Below are positions 1 to 5,282 of a DNA stretch of 7,025 nucleotides, piece after piece (the stretch's first letter is position 1; the number at the start of each line of letters is the position of its first letter). A model generated the notes under the pieces. That model worked only from the letters and a program-made list of their open reading frames with translations, had not been told where the DNA came from and made no database searches. This stretch comes from Planctomycetota bacterium. GTDB lineage: Bacteria > Planctomycetota > Phycisphaerae > UBA1845. The position numbers and the translations under genes are program-made. The stretch is taken from contig JADFRO010000151.1 of NCBI GenBank assembly GCA_022561255.1, positions 1 through 7,025 on the forward strand, written 5' to 3'.

Positions 1-8
1 ACAGGAAT

Positions 9-611
9 ATGGGAACACTATGGGTCGGTATCCAGTGGGGACGGCACGTACGAGTCATACATAAGGCGAGTCGATTGAAGCGCAACTTGTCCATCGTACT
101 CCAAGCGGTCCCCTTGGCCCTTTTCAGCGCCGGGTGTTTCTCGTCCGACCCGCTCGCCGGTGAGGTCAGCGCCTTCTCACCGACCTCCGCCCGCTGCATC
201 ACGCCCGAGGATGTCGAGCGAACGGCCGACCAAGTGCTACAGCTTGTGAACCTGGAGCGCGCGGCCCTGGACCTTCCGCCCGTCGTCAAGAACGAAACCC
301 TCGAGAAGATCGCCGACGACTACGCGTGTCGAATGATCGAGGAAAGCTTCTTCGGCCACACCGACCCCACCAACGGTCATGGTCCCGGTGATCGAGCCGT
401 CGTGGCTCGCTACCACTTTTATGCCATCGGCGAAAACCTTGCCGCCGGTCTCGACACTCCTGCGGACGTCATGAAAGAGTGGATGGGCAGCCCATCGCAC
501 CGGGCGATCATTCTCGACCCGCAGTGGACCCAGATCGGCATCGGCGTGCGCCGCGGCGGTGAGTACGATACCTACTGGGTGCAGGAGTTCGGCACGCCCG
601 CCGATTTTTAG
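9..611 (+). CDS. CAP/SCP (YkwD-type) domain lipoprotein
   Basis: This is a secreted CAP-superfamily protein (cysteine-rich secretory/antigen 5/PR-1 fold) of the bacterial YkwD type, probably lipid-anchored; the molecular function of bacterial members is mostly unknown. The domain spans residues about 75-197. It opens with VNLERAALDLPP and shows the family's conserved positions: H117 (FFGHTDP), E142 (GENLAAG), H164 (SPSHRAIIL) and E193 (YWVQEFG). A hydrophobic stretch ending SAGC, at about residues 30-43, fits a lipoprotein signal, although Ser at -3 is a weak lipobox. The ATG at 9 is the first in frame and has AGGA just upstream. It gives an unusually long 29-residue n-region. A TTG at 75 (MKRNLSIVLQ...) would give a textbook signal peptide, so it may be the true start. 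No stop codon is seen before base 9, so the frame could also extend off the window. The next gene begins 18 bp downstream. Confidence 0.88.
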   Translation: MGTLWVGIQWGRHVRVIHKASRLKRNLSIVLQAVPLALFSAGCFSSDPLAGEVSAFSPTSARCITPEDVERTADQVLQLVNLERAALDLPPVVKNETLEKIADDYACRMIEESFFGHTDPTNGHGPGDRAVVARYHFYAIGENLAAGLDTPADVMKEWMGSPSHRAIILDPQWTQIGIGVRRGGEYDTYWVQEFGTPADF

Positions 612-629
612 CCCAGCGCGCTCCAACCC

Positions 630-1799
630 ATGACCAACCATTCCGCACCCGCCGAGCTTCCGTTTAAGCGGAGGCAGCGCCGGAAGAACGGCGGCGTCCG
701 AGCGATCGTTACCGGACAAGTCGGTCTGGACAAGAAACCCTTCCTTCAGTCGGTTGTTGACATCGCCCGAGCGGCCGGGCACGAGGTGCAACTGTTCAAT
801 CTGGGCGACTTAATGTACGCCGAAGCGCCCGACATCGCACCCGGACGCATACTCGATCTCTCCAGACAGCGTCTCACGACCCTGCGCCGCAGCGTCTTCA
901 AGGACATTTTGAGTATCGCCGCCACCGGCGTTGATCTGATCGTCAACACGCACGCCACGTTTCGTTGGAAGCACGGACTGTTCCACGCGTTCGATCACAA
1001 CCAGCTCCGCGAGCTTGACGCTGATCTTTACATCACCCTGGTCGACAACGTGGACGCGGTACACGAGCGCCTGGAACGCGAGCACAAGACGCAGCACACG
1101 CTCAAAGACATTCTCGTCTGGCGCGAGGAGGAGATTGTCGTTACCGAAACGATGGCGGAAGCCCTAGCCGGGTACGGTTACGCCTACGTGCTTTCACGAA
1201 GCAACCCGCGAATCAACGCACGCTCGATGTATCGACTGATGTTCGAGCCGGATCGCAAGCGCGTCTACCCCTCGTTCCCCATGACGCACGTCATGGACCT
1301 ACCCGAGGTGCTCGCCGAGATTGAAATGTTCCGCGACGCACTGGCGGAACATTTCATTACGTTCGACCCGGCGGACCTCAACGAAAAACGTTTGCTTCAC
1401 GAGGCCGAGCGGGCGACGAAGCAAGGGCATGCAGACATCACCATAAAGGTTCACGGGCGAAACATTACGATCAGCGCCAGCGAAATCACCCGCATCGCGC
1501 GAGACATCGACGCGCAAATCTACGCTCGTGACTTCAAGCTGATCGATCAATCCGACCTGATCGTAAGTTACATTCCCGAACTTCCCGACGGTCGACCCGC
1601 CCTGTCGTCCGGCGTCGAACGAGAGCTTCAACACGCCTACGAAGGGACGAAAGAGGTTTTCGTGATCTGGCGACCACAGAGCGATCCGTCACCCTTCATC
1701 ACCGAAACCGCTACCGAAGTCTTCCACTCCCTCGACGAGCTTTTCAAATACTTTCAGCGGCGCGGCGACATCGATGCATACCAGCTTCCCCTTCGGTGA
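630..1799 (+). CDS. Archaeal adenylate kinase-like P-loop domain fused to nucleoside 2-deoxyribosyltransferase-like domain
   Basis: This is a 389-aa two-domain protein. Residues about 22-200 resemble archaeal-type adenylate kinases (AdkA-like NMP kinases): a strand into the P-loop (AIVTG, 25-29), an FNLGD motif at 56-60 matching the archaeal NFGD, and VNTHATFRWKHG at 105-116 matching VDTHxxxRTxxG. A helix follows with ADLYITLVDN and ERLERE. The Walker A is degenerate: G29-QVGL-D34-K35-K36 keeps the lysine but has Asp for the second Gly and Lys for Thr/Ser, so kinase activity is doubtful. Residues about 211-389 look like the deoxyribosyltransferase fold: VYPSFPMT (212-219), an FRDALAEHFITFDP strand-helix, DFKLIDQSDLIVSYIP (301-316), SSGVERELQHA (326-336, with E330 or E332 as the candidate catalytic Glu), and EVFVIW followed by SPFI. 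Together they suggest a nucleotide-binding, N-glycosidic-bond-acting or nucleotide-sensing enzyme, which is inference. No clear Shine-Dalgarno precedes the ATG; it probably shares a transcript with the CAP gene. Confidence 0.87.
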   Translation: MTNHSAPAELPFKRRQRRKNGGVRAIVTGQVGLDKKPFLQSVVDIARAAGHEVQLFNLGDLMYAEAPDIAPGRILDLSRQRLTTLRRSVFKDILSIAATGVDLIVNTHATFRWKHGLFHAFDHNQLRELDADLYITLVDNVDAVHERLEREHKTQHTLKDILVWREEEIVVTETMAEALAGYGYAYVLSRSNPRINARSMYRLMFEPDRKRVYPSFPMTHVMDLPEVLAEIEMFRDALAEHFITFDPADLNEKRLLHEAERATKQGHADITIKVHGRNITISASEITRIARDIDAQIYARDFKLIDQSDLIVSYIPELPDGRPALSSGVERELQHAYEGTKEVFVIWRPQSDPSPFITETATEVFHSLDELFKYFQRRGDIDAYQLPLR

Positions 1800-1806
1800 A
1801 CGTCTC

Positions 1807-2301
1807 ATGTCCCAGCCGGTGCGATCGAAACTCTTCGAAGAAACGGTTTCCGTCACTTGGCCACTGTCCGAGATCGATCTCGACGCTCTGCGCCGAGGTT
1901 TCGCCCCGCCCTTCGATCGCGCCGCCCACGCGGTACAGCTTGCAGGCTTCGAGCAGGACGACGCGGTGATCGAGCGGTATCTCTGCTGCCGCGTTGGTGA
2001 TCGTCCTCCCGTTGACGTCCCAGCCGATTCAATGTCCGACCGATCGCGCATGATCGAAGACGTCGTAACGGCGCTCCGCCACGTTGGACATGTGGGGGGG
2101 CGCGGAGACGCTACCGACGGTTACGGATGGACGACCCGACCAACGCCCGCCGACGCTCAAACCGATAGTCAAGTCGACAGGCAAGCCGGCGTTCAAGCTG
2201 ACGACGTCACGATCGTCGGACTAAGAGTCGTCGCCATTCGCGAATCGTGGTCGACGTCAATGTCCCCCCTTGCCAAGGGGGGACCACAAGGGCGTCAGTA
2301 A
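1807..2301 (+). CDS. Hypothetical protein, 164 aa, with repeat-derived C-terminus
   Basis: I do not recognise this gene. The ATG at 1807 lies 7 bp after the stop of the preceding fusion gene. An in-frame ATG at 1774 would overlap that gene by 26 bp and add 11 residues; I prefer 1807. Residues 1-90 look like a soluble mixed-charge domain (for example EIDLDALRRGFAPPFDRAAHAVQLAGFE). Residues 118-133 form four copies of a QxDx-like tetrapeptide (QTDS, QVDR, QAGV, QADD), encoded by a 12-bp period with CAA at 2158, 2170, 2182 and 2194. The last 12 residues (S153 to Q164, SPLAKGGPQGRQ) are encoded by a palindromic 35-bp repeat, and the TAA falls just beyond it, so the original C-terminus may have been replaced. 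No transmembrane segment or signal peptide is visible. Opposite-strand ORFs here look like shadows. It could be a real operon partner or a decaying gene. Confidence 0.5.
   Translation: MSQPVRSKLFEETVSVTWPLSEIDLDALRRGFAPPFDRAAHAVQLAGFEQDDAVIERYLCCRVGDRPPVDVPADSMSDRSRMIEDVVTALRHVGHVGGRGDATDGYGWTTRPTPADAQTDSQVDRQAGVQADDVTIVGLRVVAIRESWSTSMSPLAKGGPQGRQ
2158..2205 (+). repeat. Degenerate 12-bp in-frame tandem repeat
   Basis: CAA triplets recur at exactly 12-bp spacing (2158, 2170, 2182, 2194), giving four tetrapeptides with Gln first and usually Asp third. The units are diverged apart from the CAA and parts of the following bases. The array keeps the reading frame of the 1807-2301 ORF. Confidence 0.5.
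2262..2296 (+). repeat. 35-bp palindromic repeat, copy A
   Basis: The copy begins GT followed by a palindrome at 2264-2282 (CCCCCCTT, GCC, AAGGGGGG; 8-bp arms, extendable to 9). It then has ACCAC, a second G-run and a terminal GTC. It matches copy B except for the second G-run, which reads AAGGGCG here instead of AGGGGGG. It encodes the C-terminal end of the small ORF upstream. Such elements read PPxQGGTTGG in translation and are known to me as a dispersed intergenic repeat in planctomycete genomes (from memory, not searched). Confidence 0.85.
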
Positions 2302-2321
2302 AGCGTCGAGTGGCGCGGAAC

Positions 2322-2356
2322 GTCCCCCCTTGCCAAGGGGGGACCACAGGGGGGTC
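2322..2356 (+). repeat. 35-bp palindromic repeat, copy B
   Basis: This copy has the same orientation as copy A and starts exactly 60 bp after it. The palindrome is at 2324-2342, followed by ACCAC, a perfect six-G run (2349-2354) and TC. The first C-run can pair with either of the two G-runs, so two mutually exclusive hairpins are possible in RNA. It lies between genes. Confidence 0.88.
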
Positions 2357-2393
2357 AAGGCACATCCATCGGGTAGAAACTGGTGAACGGGGG

Positions 2394-2424
2394 AAAGTTC
2401 CGCTTCCTCACGGGCGCGGCTCGG
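2394..2424 (+). repeat. PLPHGRGSE-type dispersed repeat
   Basis: GTTCCGCTTCCTCACGGGCG and the following CGGCTCGG read VPLPHGRGSE in one frame. I know this as a recurrent short GC-rich repeat in planctomycete genomes; that is recall, not a search. It runs straight into the 20-bp tandem array, whose first unit shares the GCGCGGCTCGG core. Confidence 0.5.
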
Positions 2425-2500
2425 AAAAAACGGCGTGCGTCTCGGTAAGGCATCGCACGGTTCGCTAAGACGTAGCGCGGCTCGGTAAGACGCCGATTGC
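2420..2500 (+). repeat. Four-unit degenerate 20-bp tandem array upstream of a promoter
   Basis: Units begin at 2420, 2441, 2461 and 2481 (spacings 21, 20, 20). The shared start is CTCGGTAAGRC, with variants CTCGGAAAAAAC and TTCGCTAAGAC. The first three units end in GCGTGCGT, GCACGG or GCGCGG. The last unit overlaps the -35 box at 2497-2502. Twenty bp is about two helical turns, so the units would lie on one face of the DNA. This could be a regulator-binding array or just a decayed tandem duplication. Confidence 0.6.
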
Positions 2501-2526
2501 CAATCGCCCCCGATAGGCCCTACAAT
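2497..2526 (+). promoter_or_regulatory. Sigma70-like promoter for the 2552 gene
   Basis: TTGCCA (2497-2502), an 18-bp spacer and TACAAT (2521-2526) match the housekeeping consensus at 5 of 6 positions in each box. Transcription would start near 2533, giving a short leader of about 19 nt that holds GGGAG (2538-2542) nine bases before the ATG. No competing candidate was seen in this gap. Confidence 0.65.
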
Positions 2527-2551
2527 CTCACAGCGTCGGGAGCGCGCGAGC

Positions 2552-4207
2552 ATGTCAGAGCCAAACGACCAACAACCATCTCCGATCACAGAACAAGCGA
2601 ACGTCCCGCTGACTGAAGAGACAAGCGCCCTTCCGACTGAAAGCGCAGCCGCCTCTTTAACGCAAGAGTCAATCGCCGTTGCGGTTCCACCGCGTTACTG
2701 GTGGCTCAAGCGGCTGTTGATCGGCGGCGGCGTGCTGCTGCTGGCACTGCTTGTCCTTCGCACGTGGTGGGGCTTTGTGGCGCAGCGGCGCCTCGACGCT
2801 CAGATCGCCGTCTACGTCGCTCGCGGCGAGCCGATCTACCCCGAAGATTTCGACACCGAGCCGATTCCCGACGATCAAAACGCGGCCAAGTTCCTTAAAG
2901 ACGCGGCCGCAGCCCTCAACCTGACGATGGAGCAAAACGATAACGTCGGGCAATGGTACCGCCACGCCGAAAAGGTAGCCGATCACCTCGACGAAATCCG
3001 CAAAATGGTCGACGCCCACGCCCCGGCGCTTCAACTCCTTCGCAAGGCGCGACACGCGCCGTTGACGAACTGGGATACGAAGTTCCGAACGCCCGTAATG
3101 AGCACGATGCTACCCTTCCTATCGGCGCAGCGTATGTTGGCCAAGTTTGTGTGGCTGGGCATCGTGATGAAGCATCAGACCGGCGACGACGCAGCCGCCG
3201 TTGAGCTGCTACGCGACGTCACCGCTCAGGCGAAGATTATGGACCGTCATCCATTGCTCATCTCGCACCTGGTTGCGATCGCCATAGATGCGCTAGCGGT
3301 CAACGCGATAGAGAGTATCGCACCGCAGTTGACGGTAGAGAGTCCCGAAAATTCGCCGGCACGTTCGATCACTCCGGCGAAGCGTGAGCAACTCCTGGCT
3401 TTAATCGAAGACCTGGTCGACGACACTGCGTACGCCTCCGCAGGTCGACTAACAACGATGGGCGAACGAATGCTCCAACTTAACATCTTCCAAACGGTGT
3501 GGAGTGGTCAGGCTAGCTTTGGGGCCATGGTGTTCTTCGGGGGTGTAACGCCTCCGTCGCTGCTGGAACGCGTCGCAAAGTACCCGCTGGGACCGCTGCT
3601 TCAGGCCGACGCTCTCTACGCGATGAAGCTGTTGACGCCTAGCGCCGACGCGATCGGAAGAACGGACTGGGCGCAACTACAGGCGTCGCTGCCCGACGAC
3701 GCTACGCCTGACTCTTGGATCGACGCGGTGGTGCATCCGCTCAGCCGCATCATCATTCCCTCGTTGGGTCGGGTGTTCCTATTGCATTTCCGTTCGTTGG
3801 CCGGTCGCAAGATGGCGGCGACGGCGCTGGCGATTCGACTCTACGAAGTCGACCACGGGCAACGCCCGAAGACGCTGACGCAGCTTGTTCCCGATTACCT
3901 GCGCGAACTTCCGGTCGATCCGTTTGCCAGCGACGGCCGGGCGCTGGCCTATCTGCCCGAAGCCCATCCGCCCATCCTGTACAGCATCAGTCAAGACGCC
4001 GAGGACAACGGCGGCACCTTCACGTTTCGCAGGAAGAATGGGGGCGTCGATCGGGAAAAACTCGATCTACCGTTCTTTCTCGACGGCGTGCGCCCTAAGA
4101 ACAAGCAACATTTCCAGGAGTTGGCACGGAAGTCACGCGACGCTCGCGAAGATCACGACTATGTAGAGGACGAGGGCGGGAAGTCCGACGAGGATCAACC
4201 CCGCTAG
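2552..4207 (+). CDS. Membrane-anchored protein with C-terminal pseudopilin (GspG)-like module
   Basis: This 551-aa protein has no family name I can give. Residues 1-47 are polar, rich in Ser, Thr, Glu and Pro. One transmembrane helix follows at about 55-75 (LIGGGVLLLALLVL within a Trp/Arg-rich border). A large, mostly alpha-helical region spans 80-415, with YPEDFDTEPIPDDQNAAKFL near its start, a style common in planctomycete proteins of unknown function. Residues about 418-490 resemble the end of type II secretion major pseudopilins: ALAIRLYEVDHGQRPKTL, VPDYLRELPVDPF (446-458), then AYLPEA, ILYSISQDAEDNGG. There is no prepilin peptidase motif at the N-terminus, so it is not a pilin itself. 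The tail is acidic (DYVEDEGGKSDEDQPR). The ATG is supported by GGGAG and a promoter just upstream. The last 75 bp overlap the convergent zinc-ribbon gene. Confidence 0.9.
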   Translation: MSEPNDQQPSPITEQANVPLTEETSALPTESAAASLTQESIAVAVPPRYWWLKRLLIGGGVLLLALLVLRTWWGFVAQRRLDAQIAVYVARGEPIYPEDFDTEPIPDDQNAAKFLKDAAAALNLTMEQNDNVGQWYRHAEKVADHLDEIRKMVDAHAPALQLLRKARHAPLTNWDTKFRTPVMSTMLPFLSAQRMLAKFVWLGIVMKHQTGDDAAAVELLRDVTAQAKIMDRHPLLISHLVAIAIDALAVNAIESIAPQLTVESPENSPARSITPAKREQLLALIEDLVDDTAYASAGRLTTMGERMLQLNIFQTVWSGQASFGAMVFFGGVTPPSLLERVAKYPLGPLLQADALYAMKLLTPSADAIGRTDWAQLQASLPDDATPDSWIDAVVHPLSRIIIPSLGRVFLLHFRSLAGRKMAATALAIRLYEVDHGQRPKTLTQLVPDYLRELPVDPFASDGRALAYLPEAHPPILYSISQDAEDNGGTFTFRRKNGGVDREKLDLPFFLDGVRPKNKQHFQELARKSRDAREDHDYVEDEGGKSDEDQPR

Positions 4208-5095
4208 AAAACACCATAGCGCCGGAACGCCGAGAACAACCCACACGGCCCGCGCCGGTTGCTGCGGAAGCAGTCGGCGGATCAGATGGTTCAGGTCCAG
4301 CCACCACGCGACGAACTGCCCGCAGGGAACCAGGAATCCGACCAGAATGAAGAACGTACCCCAGTCGGTTGCGATGCCCAGATTGACACCCACCACTAGA
4401 GCGAGCAGAGGAACGCCGATGAACGAGAGCACGCCGCTGCTGTAGTAGCTCAGGGCAATCGCACGGTTTTGAAGCTCGGTATCCACCCCACGCGGATGAA
4501 AAAAATAACTCGGCACGCCCGTCGCCGCCACGAGGAACAAGAGAGCACTCGTGAGCAAGATCACCACCGACCAACCCTTTTCGGTGGGGTCGCGAAGGAA
4601 TGACAACTCGAGTGCACTGCTCAAACCGAGCGCGAGCGCTACAACGAGCACTGCAAAGAGTGGCACCCAGGCAAGCGCAACGGTCACCCAACGAAACTTC
4701 TGCGAGTCGGCGAAGTCGACGGGCCGGGCCATCTCCTCGCAAAACCGCCGCTGGTTGAACATCACGTACCAGACGGTTTTCATGTAAGCACGAAACCAGC
4801 CGATCTCACTGCGGCGCACCCACGGAATCTTCGGCACGAAACTCCGTACGCCCTCCAAGGAATTGCCGCACTCCGGGCAACGATCGCCGGTCAGTCCTCG
4901 CAGGTTGTACGCGCATTCCTGGCAGAACAGGTCGAAAGTAATCTCCGGATGTAACCGACCCCCCTGTAGTCCCCCCTTGGTAAGGGGGGACGGTGAAGAG
5001 CAACTCTCTTGCGGAGGGCGACTTTCCTGCGAAGGGCGACTCTTCTGCGGAGCGCGACTTTCATCCGGTGCAGGCGGTGTCGGATCGGCGGTCAT
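4133..5095 (-). CDS. Zinc-ribbon multi-pass membrane protein with repeat-built N-terminus
   Basis: This is a 320-aa integral membrane protein of unknown function. A cytoplasmic-type zinc ribbon sits at residues 58-76 (C58, C61, C73, C76; CxxCxYNLRGLTGDRCPECG), a form typical of planctomycete membrane proteins. About five hydrophobic segments follow, near 137-158, 175-197, 213-238, 246-266 and 285-317; the last may be two helices. Residues 12-31 are tandem hexapeptides (RAPQKS, RPSQES, RPPQES), and about residues 35-47 (SPSPLTKGGLQGG) are encoded by a 35-bp palindromic repeat. The repeat is in frame and upstream of the conserved ribbon, so it seems tolerated as a linker. The ATG at 5095 has AAGGG four bases upstream, and no other ATG occurs before the ribbon. 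The C-terminal 24 codons overlap the opposing gene. A homologous sensor or transporter role cannot be assigned. Confidence 0.9.
   Translation of the reverse strand: MTADPTPPAPDESRAPQKSRPSQESRPPQESCSSPSPLTKGGLQGGRLHPEITFDLFCQECAYNLRGLTGDRCPECGNSLEGVRSFVPKIPWVRRSEIGWFRAYMKTVWYVMFNQRRFCEEMARPVDFADSQKFRWVTVALAWVPLFAVLVVALALGLSSALELSFLRDPTEKGWSVVILLTSALLFLVAATGVPSYFFHPRGVDTELQNRAIALSYYSSGVLSFIGVPLLALVVGVNLGIATDWGTFFILVGFLVPCGQFVAWWLDLNHLIRRLLPQQPARAVWVVLGVPALWCFLAGLILVGLPALVLYIVVIFASVA
4957..4991 (-). repeat. 35-bp palindromic repeat, copy C, inside a coding region
   Basis: This copy is inverted relative to A and B. On the + strand it runs GACCCCCCTGTAGT, then CCCCCCTT-GGT-AAGGGGGG, then AC. It lies wholly within the zinc-ribbon gene between the hexapeptide repeats and the ribbon and keeps the frame open. 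Its length is 35 bp, so an insertion of exactly this length would need one extra base of duplication or adjustment to stay in frame. Confidence 0.88.
5001..5072 (-). repeat. 18-bp in-frame tandem repeat (4 units)
   Basis: Units of exactly 18 bp start at 5001, 5019, 5037 and 5055 on the + strand (for example CGACTTTCCTGCGAAGGG, CGACTCTTCTGCGGAGCG). The unit at 5055 is the most diverged. Read on the - strand the array encodes the hexapeptides RAPQKS, RPSQES and RPPQES near the N-terminus of the zinc-ribbon protein. Confidence 0.8.
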
Positions 5096-5150
5096 GCAGC
5101 CCTTGCGCCCATTTCAGAAAGGTCGTCCCACATTCGTCTGCCCAGCCAAG

Positions 5151-5179
5151 TTTGTACCGTTTTCGTCCCCCCTTACCAA
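5151..5179 (-). promoter_or_regulatory. Candidate sigma70-like promoter for the zinc-ribbon gene
   Basis: Read on the - strand: TTGGTA (5179-5174), a 17-bp spacer, TACAAA (5156-5151). Transcription would begin near 5144, leaving a leader of about 50 nt with AAGGG before the ATG at 5095. The -35 hexamer is the centre of palindromic repeat copy D. Confidence 0.45.
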
Positions 5180-5199
5180 GGGGGGACTACAGGGGGGTC
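5165..5199 (+). repeat. 35-bp palindromic repeat, copy D
   Basis: This copy has the same orientation as A and B: GT, CCCCCCTT-ACC-AAGGGGGG (5167-5185), then ACTACA, six G and TC. It differs from copy B only at the palindrome centre and one base of the linker. It is in the gap between the sigma factor gene and the zinc-ribbon gene, and inverted relative to copy C about 170 bp away. Confidence 0.88.
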
Positions 5200-5217
5200 T
5201 TTCGCATCCCACAAAAA

Positions 5218-5250
5218 CCTCCCCCGACCCCTCCTTGGTAAGGAGGGGAG
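5218..5250 (-). repeat. Variant palindromic repeat, copy E
   Basis: The palindrome is CCCCTCCTT-GGT-AAGGAGGGG (5228-5248) with a neighbouring C-run at 5221-5225. It has the same architecture as copies A-D but a different arm sequence (CCCCTCC for CCCCCC with compensating changes on the other side), so it represents a second subfamily in which base pairing is conserved. Confidence 0.7.
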
Positions 5251-5276
5251 AAAAAAAGTCGAACGCCTTTACGGCG
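5251..5276 (-). terminator. Weak intrinsic terminator candidate after the sigma factor gene
   Basis: On the - strand, just past the stop at 5283, CGCC-GTAAA-GGCG forms a 4-bp stem. Six bases later comes a run of seven T (5257-5251). The stem is short and the T-run is set back from it. The adjacent strong palindrome of copy E may help termination instead. Confidence 0.3.
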
Positions 5277-5282
5277 CCGGCA

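Noticed and set aside
237..791. 184-codon frame on the - strand across the CAP gene and the start of the fusion gene
   Set aside because: It is antisense to the conserved CAP motifs and the P-loop region, and has no recognisable motif.
2262..2356. Possible CRISPR array, because two similar palindromic repeats are evenly spaced
   Set aside because: There are only two adjacent copies with a 25-bp spacer, other copies are scattered and inverted, and no cas gene is present.
2247..2468. 73-codon + strand frame over the repeat region (contains NVPPCQGGTT twice)
   Set aside because: It is built entirely from the palindromic and PHGRGSE repeats, with no unique coding content or start signal.
4095..4742. 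215-codon - strand frame in a second frame of the zinc-ribbon gene
   Set aside because: It is Arg/Ser/Gly-rich as expected for an off-frame read of GC-rich DNA and lies inside the well-supported membrane protein gene.
5228..5257. Copy E palindrome plus A-run as an intrinsic terminator on the + strand
   Set aside because: A + strand terminator needs T after the stem, but here A follows, and no + strand gene ends there.
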